Positions 8,689 to 16,015 are shown, counted from the stretch's first letter. The stretch is 20,451 nucleotides of DNA from Rhodobacterales bacterium 34-62-10 (GCA_002282555.1 NCJR01000005.1:1-20451); one strand, 5' to 3'. Numbers and translations: made by a program. Notes: generated by a model not told the origin, from the sequence alone.

Positions 8689-8711
8689 TTCTGTCTCCGT
8701 CAAACTCTGTC

Positions 8712-10184
8712 CTATTGGCCCGACAAGTTGATGTGAATGTTCTTTTCATTTGTGAAGGAAAGCAGCTCGCCGATCCCTTCCTCACGGCCTATGCCCGATT
8801 GCTTGACGCCGCCGAATGGAGCACCGAGGAAGTGTTTACCGACCTCATTGATCCAGACGAACCCGGCCTCTACGCGGTTGGCGGCGCGATGTGCTGTCGC
8901 CAGATCACGGCTCCAGATCGCGCAGGTCAGCCCGACTTCTAGTCCGTTGACCTCTTTCAGCATGTCAACTTCGTCAGACCAGCGTCGGACTGCAAGCACC
9001 GGCCCGAAGATCTCCTCGCGGGCGATCCGCATCGCGGGCCTGACATCTGCAAAAATGGTCGGCGCAATAAAACAGCCCGCGGCAAGCGCTCCTTCGGTGA
9101 TGGCATGACCGCCGGTCACGATGCGTGCACCCTCGGCTTTTGCGCTTTCAATGTAATCCATGACCCGCTCGAAATGCTGCCGGGATACGAGGGACCCCAT
9201 CGTGGTGTCCGGGTCAGTCGGGATGCCGGGTTTGTAACGCGCGATTTTCCCCGGCAGGAGTTCTACCACCGCGTCATGCAGATCCGCATGCAGAAACGCG
9301 CGACTTGTCGAACCGCAGGATTGACCGCACCAGCCGAAATTCATGCCGGCAACTATGGCATCCGCGATCTTCTCGGGATTGCTGTCAGGATATGCGATCA
9401 GGGCATTCTTTCCGCCAAGCTCCAACAAGACCGGCTTGAGAGTATCGGACGCGCTGCGCATCACGGCCTTGCCAGCCGTGACCGAGCCGATCAGGGTCAC
9501 CTTGTCGACACCCTTGTGTTCGGCCAGCGCCGCGCCCGCCTCTGTCCCGCCGGGAAGCACGCTGAAGGCGCCGTCAGGAAGCAGACCATCAATCAGTTCA
9601 GCAAGCCTCAATGCAGAAAGCGGCGCCTGAACCGGTGGCTTTATGATCACCGAGTTTCCAGCCGCGAGCGGCGCGGCCATCTTGCCGCCACAGAACATGA
9701 AGGGATGGTTGAACGCAAGGATGCGGGCGACCACACCCAAAGGCTCGCGGATGGTCATGTTGACCCGGTCGGGCCCCATCGGAATGGTATCGCCCTTCAT
9801 CTCGGTAACCAGACCCGCGAAGAACTCCATCTGCGCGGCTGCAATGGCAGCGTCACCGCGCATTTCCGTGTAAGGATTTCCGCAATTGGCCGCATCGATC
9901 AGCGCCAGTTCATCACCATGGCGACGCAGCAATGCGGCGATTTCCTTCAGGATCCGAGCGCGCTCCAAGGGCACGACATCACGCCATTCAGCGAAACCCG
10001 CGCGCGCCTTTGCAACGACAATGTCAACATCTGGCTTACCGGCGTCCGCAACGGACGCCAAAACCGTTCCCGACCCTGGATTGAACGTGTCGGCATACTG
10101 ACCCGACAGCGGGGGCTGCCAAGTGCCCCCCGCGTAGATATCGCAGCGCTGCGGTAGCGCGGCGTTTATATCGAAAACTCCCAC
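8712..10184 (-). CDS. NAD(P)-dependent aldehyde dehydrogenase
   Basis: The 490-residue protein is a full-length ALDH-superfamily enzyme that oxidises an aldehyde to a carboxylate. The catalytic cysteine is C290 in GQSCGSTSR, the general base is E255 in LELGGKN, the oxyanion asparagine is N159 in AFNHP, and the cofactor-binding lysine is K182 in IIKPP. GSVTAGK at 233-239 is the glycine motif of the coenzyme fold. The sequence is nearest in style to betaine-aldehyde or hydroxymuconic-semialdehyde dehydrogenases, but the substrate cannot be read from it. The start is GTG, supported by GGGGAGGAC eight bases upstream. It lies 66 bases after the small Imm26-like gene and 23 before the ThDP enzyme, so the two enzymes probably work in sequence on one substrate. 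Confidence 0.92.
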   Translation of the reverse strand: MGVFDINAALPQRCDIYAGGTWQPPLSGQYADTFNPGSGTVLASVADAGKPDVDIVVAKARAGFAEWRDVVPLERARILKEIAALLRRHGDELALIDAANCGNPYTEMRGDAAIAAAQMEFFAGLVTEMKGDTIPMGPDRVNMTIREPLGVVARILAFNHPFMFCGGKMAAPLAAGNSVIIKPPVQAPLSALRLAELIDGLLPDGAFSVLPGGTEAGAALAEHKGVDKVTLIGSVTAGKAVMRSASDTLKPVLLELGGKNALIAYPDSNPEKIADAIVAGMNFGWCGQSCGSTSRAFLHADLHDAVVELLPGKIARYKPGIPTDPDTTMGSLVSRQHFERVMDYIESAKAEGARIVTGGHAITEGALAAGCFIAPTIFADVRPAMRIAREEIFGPVLAVRRWSDEVDMLKEVNGLEVGLTCAIWSRDLATAHRAANRVEAGFVWINEVGKHFLGAPFGGVKQSGIGREEGIGELLSFTNEKNIHINLSGQ

Positions 10185-10250
10185 TTGGTTGTCCTCCCCA
10201 CAACGGTGAATTCGCCCACAATCGCAAGTTCCGATCTTTGCAGACCGGCG

Positions 10251-10691
10251 TTACTGCGCCAGAAGCTCGAGAAAACGCGCGCCGGTCATGACCTCGCGCA
10301 TCGGCAAGGCACTTTGCGCCTCGGTAAGTTCTGCGTCGTAGGTCAGGCCGCGCCCATCCCAGAACCACCAGTAGACGATCTCGCCTTTCTTGTCCCGGAT
10401 CGGCGTTCGGAAGGTCGGAAAGTCGCGGTGCTCCAGCGGAACCTGGTAGCTGCCAAGTTTTTCGACTGTCGCACCGGCGCGGGTCATCGCGCTGGCCAGA
10501 GGTATCATCGCGACAAAGCTTGTCTTTCCCGAAACCAGCGCATCCAGATCCGCCGGACGCGTATCGTATAGCCCTTTAATCACACGCACGACAGGCGGAT
10601 AGCTGGGATGACTATGCGTTATCTGGGCATAGGCCTTCTTGTCGCCAACAACATGGATTTCGACAAGGTCCCCTGGGGTCAAGTCCGTCAT
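10251..10691 (-). CDS. Small protein resembling the Imm26 fold; function unknown
   Basis: The 146-residue soluble protein has no signal peptide or membrane segment. Its order of features (an N-terminal GDLVEI strand, a YAQI strand, a middle hydrophobic stretch, then FPTFRTPI and an aromatic YWWFWDG segment, closing with a short helix) reminds me of the Imm26 family of cytoplasmic immunity-like proteins. This is weak pattern recognition, not a proven match, and no toxin lies nearby. The ATG has AAGGGA five bases upstream. It starts nine bases after the decarboxylase-like gene stops, so it is clearly part of the catabolic operon. A role in binding or shielding an enzyme or intermediate, or as an accessory subunit of the decarboxylase, would fit its place but is unproven. 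Confidence 0.75.
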   Translation of the reverse strand: MTDLTPGDLVEIHVVGDKKAYAQITHSHPSYPPVVRVIKGLYDTRPADLDALVSGKTSFVAMIPLASAMTRAGATVEKLGSYQVPLEHRDFPTFRTPIRDKKGEIVYWWFWDGRGLTYDAELTEAQSALPMREVMTGARFLELLAQ

Positions 10692-10700
10692 GTGATTCCC

Positions 10701-11693
10701 TTAAAGGCTGTAGGCTTCGTAGGTCGAAGGATGAAAGAGATCCTCGACAGCGACGCGCTTCGGCGAGAGCCCCTGGTCGTGGTGATATTGCAGGAACTTG
10801 TCGAGCACATGGGCGTTGTGCGTCACGCCATAAGACCAAGGATCCGGGCCCATGAGCGCCTGTGCCCTATTCAGCGTGTCCTCGACAAAGGGCATCGTCA
10901 CTTTTGTTGCAGACGTGTCTTGCAGCGCGTCTTGCGCGATCGCCTTGGCTTGCACAAAGCCCTTCATCAATGCGCCGGGCAGCCACGGGTGCTCTTGCGC
11001 CAAGCTGCGCCTCACTCCCAGCACATGCATGATGGGAAAGATCTTCGTTTCGCGGAAATAGGCCTCCGCAGCGCCGACACTATCGGAGAAAAGCCTCCCG
11101 ACATGCGGGTGCCCTTCTGCATAGCAACGCGGCCAACGCGGACCGATGAACCCGTCGATTTCTCCGTCCACAAGCATCTGGTTGAGCGTTGCCCCCTCGG
11201 GCGCCGGTGTGACGCGAACGTCCGCGGGCAAATCAACCTTGATCTTCTCGGGTCGACCGGGTGTGTCCATGCCGCCCCGGATCCATTCGATATCCGAAGG
11301 CTTCACCCCGAAATGCTCTTCAAGGATGCCGCGCACCCAGACATTGGCGGACAGCTGATATTCCGCGATCCCGATCTTGCGACCTTTCAGATCCTCCGGT
11401 CGGTCGATCCCCCGGTCTGTGCGGATGTAGACGGAAGTGTGCCGGAAGGCCCGGCTGAGGAAAACAGGAACTGCAACATAGTGTGCATTTCCGCGCGCAA
11501 CCGAGATCGAATACGAGGACAACGACAATTCGGAGATGTCAAACGCCTGGTGGCGGAAGGCCCGAAAGAACATCTCTTCAGGCGATAGAAGCATCGGCAC
11601 AGGATCAACGCCGTCGATCTTGACTCTGCCGTCCACTATGGCGCGAGTCCGGTCATAATTGCCCATCGCAAGAGAAAGGGTAAGATTTGTCAC
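10701..11693 (-). CDS. 4,5-dihydroxyphthalate decarboxylase-like protein (Pht5/OphC family)
   Basis: The 330-residue protein has a periplasmic-binding-protein-like fold but no signal peptide, as in the cytoplasmic 4,5-dihydroxyphthalate decarboxylases (EC 4.1.1.55), which remove one carboxyl group to give protocatechuate. Family-like segments are the start LTLSLAMGNYDRTRAI, the DLKGRKIGIAEYQLSA region and the ending YGVTHNAHVLDKFLQYHHDQ. Length agrees with the family. The start is a GTG overlapping the TGA of the dehydrogenase gene (GTGA) and preceded by GGGAGGAGA; the frame is open further upstream, but that part reads as the overlapping gene. Association with a Pht4-like dehydrogenase and a Pht3-like oxygenase supports the assignment. 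The substrate may be a phthalate analogue, so I give no symbol. Confidence 0.85.
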   Translation of the reverse strand: MTNLTLSLAMGNYDRTRAIVDGRVKIDGVDPVPMLLSPEEMFFRAFRHQAFDISELSLSSYSISVARGNAHYVAVPVFLSRAFRHTSVYIRTDRGIDRPEDLKGRKIGIAEYQLSANVWVRGILEEHFGVKPSDIEWIRGGMDTPGRPEKIKVDLPADVRVTPAPEGATLNQMLVDGEIDGFIGPRWPRCYAEGHPHVGRLFSDSVGAAEAYFRETKIFPIMHVLGVRRSLAQEHPWLPGALMKGFVQAKAIAQDALQDTSATKVTMPFVEDTLNRAQALMGPDPWSYGVTHNAHVLDKFLQYHHDQGLSPKRVAVEDLFHPSTYEAYSL

Positions 11694-12880
11694 TGGGTCT
11701 CCTCCCGATATTCGATGCCACATTGTCTTGTGAGCTTGATTGTTTCCCCGGTTTGGGCCGAGTCTAGGATTGCGTGGCAAACTTCGAGGCTGGCCCGACC
11801 CCACTCTGCGGTCTGCGGTGGGGCAATCTTCTGTCGAACCGCGGCTACAAGAGCATCAATTACACTCTTCCGAGGCGCGGCATTCAGCGGCACTTCCACC
11901 CTGTGCCGCTCCGTGTCGCCAAAAATGTCGATGCCGCCAGGGCGCAATCGCAGATCAGCACGGTCGCACAGCACGATGATCGGCCCGAAGTGTTCGTTGC
12001 TCAGCGCAGAAGGCGGAACAGTTCCAGCCCCATAGGTGCGGGTAGCCTTCAATTTGGCTTCAGCGACCGGGTCAAGGTTCTGAAGCGCGCGCCGCGCCGC
12101 GCCATAGCTTTCAGGTCCCTTCGCGCCGCCAAGCTCGGCCACGTTGTCCATCCAGTCATCGCTGTCGAAATGAGCGTAGCCCGAATAAGTTAGCGTGGCG
12201 AAAGCACCACCGTCGAAATCCATCAAAGCTGAATAAGCCCCTTCAGTCGGGCGCTCGGGATCCCATGCGCCGGTCATTGCCGTGACGCTCTTTGCGCGCC
12301 CGCCGCACAGCAGCCGCACGATGTCGATCTGGTGAATCCCTTGGCTGAACAGAACACCACCGCCTTCTTCGGTCCTAAGTTCCTCCGGTCGACGCGGCCG
12401 ATAAAGAAAATCGGTGTAATTGAGCGCCTGGACCATCCGAACAGCACCGAACTGGCCGCTTTCTATGATCTGGCGGGCCTTTAGAACCGGCGGATCGAAA
12501 CTGTGGCTGGGCCCGACGATAAGATGAACCCCGGCAGCGCGCGCCACATCCACCATATTGTCGGCATCCGCCATCGTGACTGACAGCGGTTTGTCGACCA
12601 GAATGTGCTTCCCCGCCGCAGCCACAGCAGCAACATGTTCTGCATGCATCTGATGTGGGGTTGCAATGTAGACAGCTTCAACCTCGGGATCGTTGGCAAG
12701 CGCCTCGACAGAGGCGTAACCGCGCCCACCGAACTCGGCCTCGAAGGCTTCGCGGCTTTCTGCACGCGGTGCGGCAGCGGCGATCAGCTTGACGCGCGCA
12801 TCGTTGCGTAAGGTCGGAAGCATGAGCACGAAAGCTCTACCCAACCCCACAACACCCAACCGTATCGGATCAAAGGTCAA
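11690..12880 (-). CDS. Gfo/Idh/MocA-family oxidoreductase, Pht4-like dihydrodiol dehydrogenase
   Basis: The 396-residue protein has an N-terminal Rossmann fold (LGVVGLGRA, GxGxx-type turn near residues 9-16) and the family's catalytic lysine motif as VDKP (K97; EKP in most members). The substrate-domain GIHQIDIVRLL segment carries H183 and D186. In phthalate clusters this family supplies the NAD-dependent dehydrogenase that re-aromatises cis-4,5-dihydro-4,5-dihydroxyphthalate. That role fits its place between the reductase and the decarboxylase-like gene. I start at a TTG at 12880, which overlaps the end of the reductase gene by 11 bases and is preceded by GGAAGGGGG; a GTG at 12904 is possible but has a weaker context. 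The overlaps on both sides imply tight co-expression. The family is certain, the reaction likely. Confidence 0.85.
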   Translation of the reverse strand: MTFDPIRLGVVGLGRAFVLMLPTLRNDARVKLIAAAAPRAESREAFEAEFGGRGYASVEALANDPEVEAVYIATPHQMHAEHVAAVAAAGKHILVDKPLSVTMADADNMVDVARAAGVHLIVGPSHSFDPPVLKARQIIESGQFGAVRMVQALNYTDFLYRPRRPEELRTEEGGGVLFSQGIHQIDIVRLLCGGRAKSVTAMTGAWDPERPTEGAYSALMDFDGGAFATLTYSGYAHFDSDDWMDNVAELGGAKGPESYGAARRALQNLDPVAEAKLKATRTYGAGTVPPSALSNEHFGPIIVLCDRADLRLRPGGIDIFGDTERHRVEVPLNAAPRKSVIDALVAAVRQKIAPPQTAEWGRASLEVCHAILDSAQTGETIKLTRQCGIEYREETQ

Positions 12881-13808
12881 GGACCAGACCCCCTTCCTTG
12901 GCACGTGACACGCAGATCATCACGTAGCGGTCTTTTTCTTCGTCCATCAGAACCATGTCCCGATGATCGACCTCCCCGGAAACGAGCCGGGTCTTGCAGG
13001 TGCCGCAGGTGCCGCTTTCACAGGAACTCACTGTGGCGATGCCGCTGTCCCTGAGAGCTTCAAGAATGGAGCGATCTTCCGGGACATGAACCGTAACGCT
13101 TGATTTCCGTAGCGTGACATCGAAGGGTTTGTCGTCAGCGCGCACCACCTCGACCGGTTTGAAATCCTCGAAAATCACGCGACCCTCAGGCCAGTGCCCC
13201 GAGATCGCCTCGATCTCTTCAAGCAGCGGCTGCGGGCCGCAGCAATAGATTTTCATGTCCTTCGGGTCTTCGAAGTGATCCCAGAAATCATAGATCCGAT
13301 CAGGGTCTCCACCGTCGTGGTGCAGGGTGAGTTTATCGCCCAGCGTCGACTTCATCTCATCCAGGAATGCCGTCTCGGCTTCGGAACGCGTACAATAAAT
13401 GACATGAAACGGCTTGCCTTCGCGCAGGAGATGCTGGGACATGGCGTAGATTGGCGTAACGCCGATGCCGCCCGCGATGAGCAGATACTCCTTGGCTTCG
13501 GTGAGCGCGAATGTGTTTTCCGGAGCCTCTATTTTCAGTTCGGTCCCCTCGAGCGCATGGTCATGCATCGACATCGATCCGCCCCGTCCGTTGACCTCTC
13601 GCTTGAGGGCGATCTTGTAGACAGCGGGGTCATTGCCGTTATTGACGAGAGAATATCGGCGCATTGCACCTGAGGGTGTTTGGACCGTGATATGAGCGCC
13701 CGCGGTAAAAGAGGGAAGCTTGGCCCCGCTCGACGAGGTCAGAGTGAACTCACAAATATGTTCGGTGAGTTGGCGCCGTCCGGTCACGGTCACCGCGATG
13801 CTGTTCAT
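12870..13808 (-). CDS. Phthalate dioxygenase reductase-type protein (FMN, NAD and 2Fe-2S domains)
   Basis: The 312-residue protein is the electron-transfer partner of a Rieske oxygenase, class IA (PDR/VanB) type. In order: a flavin-binding barrel with RRYSLVNN (R51-Y52-S53), an NAD domain with GGIGVTPI at 113-120 and YCCGP at 188-192, and a C-terminal plant-type ferredoxin with cysteines C263, C268, C271 and C299. It passes electrons from NADH through flavin to the 2Fe-2S cluster and on to the oxygenase, here probably the one at 1403-2683. The ATG at 13808 has a near-perfect AAGGAGGGA upstream, so I prefer it over the start eight codons earlier. It is the first gene of the long operon and follows an operator-bearing promoter at about 13861-13889. 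Confidence 0.93.
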   Translation of the reverse strand: MNSIAVTVTGRRQLTEHICEFTLTSSSGAKLPSFTAGAHITVQTPSGAMRRYSLVNNGNDPAVYKIALKREVNGRGGSMSMHDHALEGTELKIEAPENTFALTEAKEYLLIAGGIGVTPIYAMSQHLLREGKPFHVIYCTRSEAETAFLDEMKSTLGDKLTLHHDGGDPDRIYDFWDHFEDPKDMKIYCCGPQPLLEEIEAISGHWPEGRVIFEDFKPVEVVRADDKPFDVTLRKSSVTVHVPEDRSILEALRDSGIATVSSCESGTCGTCKTRLVSGEVDHRDMVLMDEEKDRYVMICVSRAKEGGLVLDL

Positions 13809-13860
13809 ATTTCCCTCCTTGATCCCGTTCATTTTGCTAAAAGATGCCTTCAGCGCACCC

Positions 13861-13889
13861 TTTTTCTTAGATACCTAAGTTTCTGTCAA
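13861..13889 (-). promoter_or_regulatory. Promoter and palindromic operator of the catabolic operon
   Basis: On the minus strand a perfect TTGACA lies at 13889-13884, directly followed by the near-palindrome CTTAGGTATCTAAG (TTAGATACCTAA on plus at 13867-13878). The expected -10 position is A-rich (around TAAGAA) and poor. The whole block closely resembles the Rieske promoter at 2722-2750, including flanking bases (CTAAGTTT...TGTCAAG on plus). It lies about 55-80 bases before the reductase start and is the likely MarR-controlled promoter of the operon running to 6928 or beyond. Confidence 0.6.
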
Positions 13890-13986
13890 GCTTTGGCAAG
13901 ACATTCCGTGTTGGCATCCAGTTGAACAGGCAGTTACACAACTTCGGAATATCAAGTGATCGCTGGCCTCGAAGAAAGACAAAGAC

Positions 13987-14076
13987 ATGACCGATACAGT
14001 GACTGCCGCCCTTTATCTGCGCTCCGCCGTGATCAATGACGACGCCATCGCTGACCAGCGCGCGCGCTGCACAGCT
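13987..14076 (+). pseudogene. Fragment resembling the N-terminus of a serine recombinase
   Basis: The first 29 or so residues after an ATG at 13987 read AALYLRSAVINDDAIADQRA followed by RCTA. This closely resembles the start of resolvase/invertase-type serine recombinases, where the strand ALYLRSA carries the catalytic serine and is followed by a DQRxRCxxYA helix. After this the similarity stops and the frame ends without any more of the catalytic domain, so it would be a truncated remnant. The adjacent 14077-14239 shows no gene I can support. It marks the outer edge of the catabolic cluster and may be a scar of the element that delivered it. Confidence 0.45.
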
Positions 14077-14239
14077 CAGGTGATCACGGTGTTGATCGCC
14101 TCGCAATGGCATTCAAGGGCGTCTGTGCACGCTTGCGCTGCACGCGTCGCTTGGGCATGCTCAAGATCTCGACATTTCAGATCCTGATCCCCGGCGCGCC
14201 GCAGGGCAGGGCGATACTCAACAGACCGGAGGCCATATT
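14077..14239. other. Stretch without a recognisable gene
   Basis: Together with the promoter region at 13809-13986 and the recombinase fragment, this fills the gap between the reductase gene and the next gene. Both strands show only short frames with no recognisable content. It ends with the ribosome binding site GGAGG (14228-14232) of the gene that starts at 14240. Confidence 0.5.
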
Positions 14240-15205
14240 TTGCGTCTATCCTGCTTCGTGATCTCGGCATTGCTGTCCACGCCCGCTTTTGCTCAGTCGG
14301 GCGACATTCCGGCCGAGGTCATTGCCCAGTGCAATGCCGTGGCCTCAGCCTCGGAGCTTCCGGATTGCCTCAAGGAAGGTGCCACAGCCTTCGAGATGCT
14401 CGAAGTGGCGCGCAGCGCGGAGTTTTATGGGGCAGCGGCCGAGCCCGTCATTGCGGCCTGCGGGAAGACTAACGAGACCTTCTCTGGTCAGTGGACATGC
14501 TTTCAGAACGCCGCCCGAAAGGCTGCAGAAACGCGCGAGCTGATCGGTGTCGACAATATCGCTGATGCATGCGTAGCCGGGATCTCCGAACCAGATCTTT
14601 CCGCTCGGATTGAGCAGGCGTTCACGCTGAAGCGCGACGCGCGGTTCCCGGACAGGACATTCTTCGGAGGCACGATGTATTATTCCTTTCAGGGCTGTCC
14701 GGCAGATGAGGAGAAGGCCGAGGTGGAGGAGGGCGCTGCGCCCCAATCAACCAGTGACGCAGTGATTAGCGCGCTGGGAGCAGCTCTGGGGGAAACGAAA
14801 TCGGAAGATCCCTATTCTGATCAGGCCTGCGCGGCCTATGCCGAGATCGGAAGTCTGATCGAGGCGAAGACGGGCGATGAGCTCAGGGCTCTCGGACTGG
14901 AGATGAAGGGCCGCGACGAAGTCGATGCCGCCGGATTGGCGTCCTTGACGGGTCTGTCTGACGAGACTGCTGCCTTCCTGGAGACTTCTGGTCAGATCGA
15001 GGGTCAGGGTATGGTCACCTTGTTCACAATCGCTGCCTTCCTGGAGACACACCATCCAGGCATGGTTGCGGAGTTCATGCCTCGGAGTGAGGATGGCGCA
15101 GAAGGTCCAGATGACGCGCTTGCCCAGGAGATGGCCATGGGTCTCGTGACAACCATGATCGATGGTGCCCGCGCTAACTACGAAGCCGCCTGCGCTGTAA
15201 AGTAA
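14240..15205 (+). CDS. Secreted cysteine-containing protein of unknown function
   Basis: The 321-residue product begins with a good Sec signal peptide (MRLSCFVISALLSTPAFA, likely cleavage before QSGD), so the mature protein is periplasmic or exported. The rest is acidic, alanine-rich and mostly helical, with several spaced cysteines (near residues 31, 43, 74, 87, 110 and 153) that could form disulfides, and an acidic stretch around DEEKAEVEEG. I recognise no family. The start is TTG, supported by GGAGG seven bases upstream; no ATG fits better because the signal peptide starts here. It is transcribed away from the catabolic cluster. The TnpB fragment begins ten bases after its stop, in the same frame, so the original downstream region has been replaced. 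Confidence 0.75.
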   Translation: MRLSCFVISALLSTPAFAQSGDIPAEVIAQCNAVASASELPDCLKEGATAFEMLEVARSAEFYGAAAEPVIAACGKTNETFSGQWTCFQNAARKAAETRELIGVDNIADACVAGISEPDLSARIEQAFTLKRDARFPDRTFFGGTMYYSFQGCPADEEKAEVEEGAAPQSTSDAVISALGAALGETKSEDPYSDQACAAYAEIGSLIEAKTGDELRALGLEMKGRDEVDAAGLASLTGLSDETAAFLETSGQIEGQGMVTLFTIAAFLETHHPGMVAEFMPRSEDGAEGPDDALAQEMAMGLVTTMIDGARANYEAACAVK

Positions 15206-15214
15206 AACGGCGGG

Positions 15215-16015
15215 ATGCCGTGCCGGAAGGGCGCATGGCGACCACTGCGCGAAGAGCTTGCTCTCGATTTTGGTCTCTCGACGATGTTCGCGACACCGGA
15301 TGGAGATCTTCTTGGCCGCACATGGTTCGACCAGCTGAAGAAACACGATGCCCGCATCAACGGGCTCGCGCGGCGACTGCAATCACAGGAGATACGTCCC
15401 AACCGTTCGCGTCGCTACCGCGCCCGGGTCACGACCTTCCGCGGGTTCATTAAGGCCGAGATCGGGCGCGTGCTGAATCGTCTGATCAAAATGAAACGAC
15501 CGGCCCACATCGTGGTCGAGAAGCTGGACTTCACAGCACCCGGACTCTCCAGGCGCCTCAACCGTATTCTCGCCCGGTCGGGCCGAAAGGTCATTCGCGA
15601 GAAGCTGAAAGACTTCGAGGAACGCTACGGAATCACGCATCGCGAGGTGAATCCGGCATACTCCTCACAGACATGCTCGAATAGCCATTGCGGTCATGTC
15701 GCCAAGGCCAATCGCAAGAGCCAAGCTCAGTTCGCTTGCGCCTCATGTGGCCACAAGATCCATGCCGACGTGAATGCGGCGCGCAATCTGGAAAGCGGAC
15801 GTTCCGCTTTCGATCGGACTGCACACCTCACGAAGGCGGACAGCCTCCGGCTGACGGTTCATCGTCACCTGGAGCGCAACAAGACCCGGGGTCGGGTGAC
15901 CTCGGCCAAGGTGCTGCACAGTCCTTACTACCGGACGGTCACAGAAGCCTCGGGCACCCCACTGATACGGAAATTCACTACACCAGATGTAGTGGGTGAT
16001 GTGTCAGCGGGATAA
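15215..16015 (+). pseudogene. N-terminally truncated TnpB-type (IS200/IS605 OrfB) protein
   Basis: The 266-residue frame carries the complete RuvC-like nuclease core of TnpB: RuvC-I aspartate D18 in LDFGLSTMFATPDG, RuvC-II glutamate E102 in VVEKLDF, and RuvC-III aspartate D185 in HADVNAARNL. Between them is a four-cysteine zinc finger (C154, C159, C175, C178). TnpB proteins are RNA-guided DNA nucleases of about 350-500 residues; in the well-studied ones RuvC-I lies near residue 190, so the N-terminal RNA- and DNA-binding part is missing here. No TnpA transposase is nearby. About 80 residues follow RuvC-III, more than usual, and the frame runs through a 3' hairpin (15976-15994). The ATG at 15215 has only a weak ribosome binding site. 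It is probably an inactive remnant, but the catalytic residues are intact. Confidence 0.8.
15976..15994 (+). repeat. Hairpin at the 3' end of the TnpB fragment
   Basis: CACTACA-ccaga-TGTAGTG is a perfect seven-base stem with a five-base loop, extendable by two wobble pairs and one further A-T pair. It lies inside the last codons of the TnpB frame. IS200/IS605 elements end in subterminal hairpins used by TnpA and overlapping the 3' end of the guide (omega) RNA, so this may mark the element's right end. It could also act as a transcript-stabilising hairpin. Confidence 0.5.

Noticed and set aside
9105..10157. 350-codon plus-strand open frame
   Set aside because: It lies entirely antisense to the aldehyde dehydrogenase, whose catalytic motifs are all present; composition is arginine- and histidine-rich as expected for a reverse shadow.
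10251..10691. A toxin-immunity system in the catabolic operon, from the Imm26 resemblance
   Set aside because: No toxin-like or secretion-associated gene is adjacent, and the gene is tightly embedded in a metabolic operon; the resemblance alone does not justify a toxin-immunity claim.
10608..11588. 326-codon plus-strand open frame
   Set aside because: It is antisense to the decarboxylase-like gene and the small protein, has no recognisable domain and shows the composition of a shadow frame.
14076..14270. 64-codon minus-strand frame between the recombinase fragment and the secreted protein
   Set aside because: No recognisable domain and it overlaps the ribosome binding site and start of a better supported gene on the other strand.
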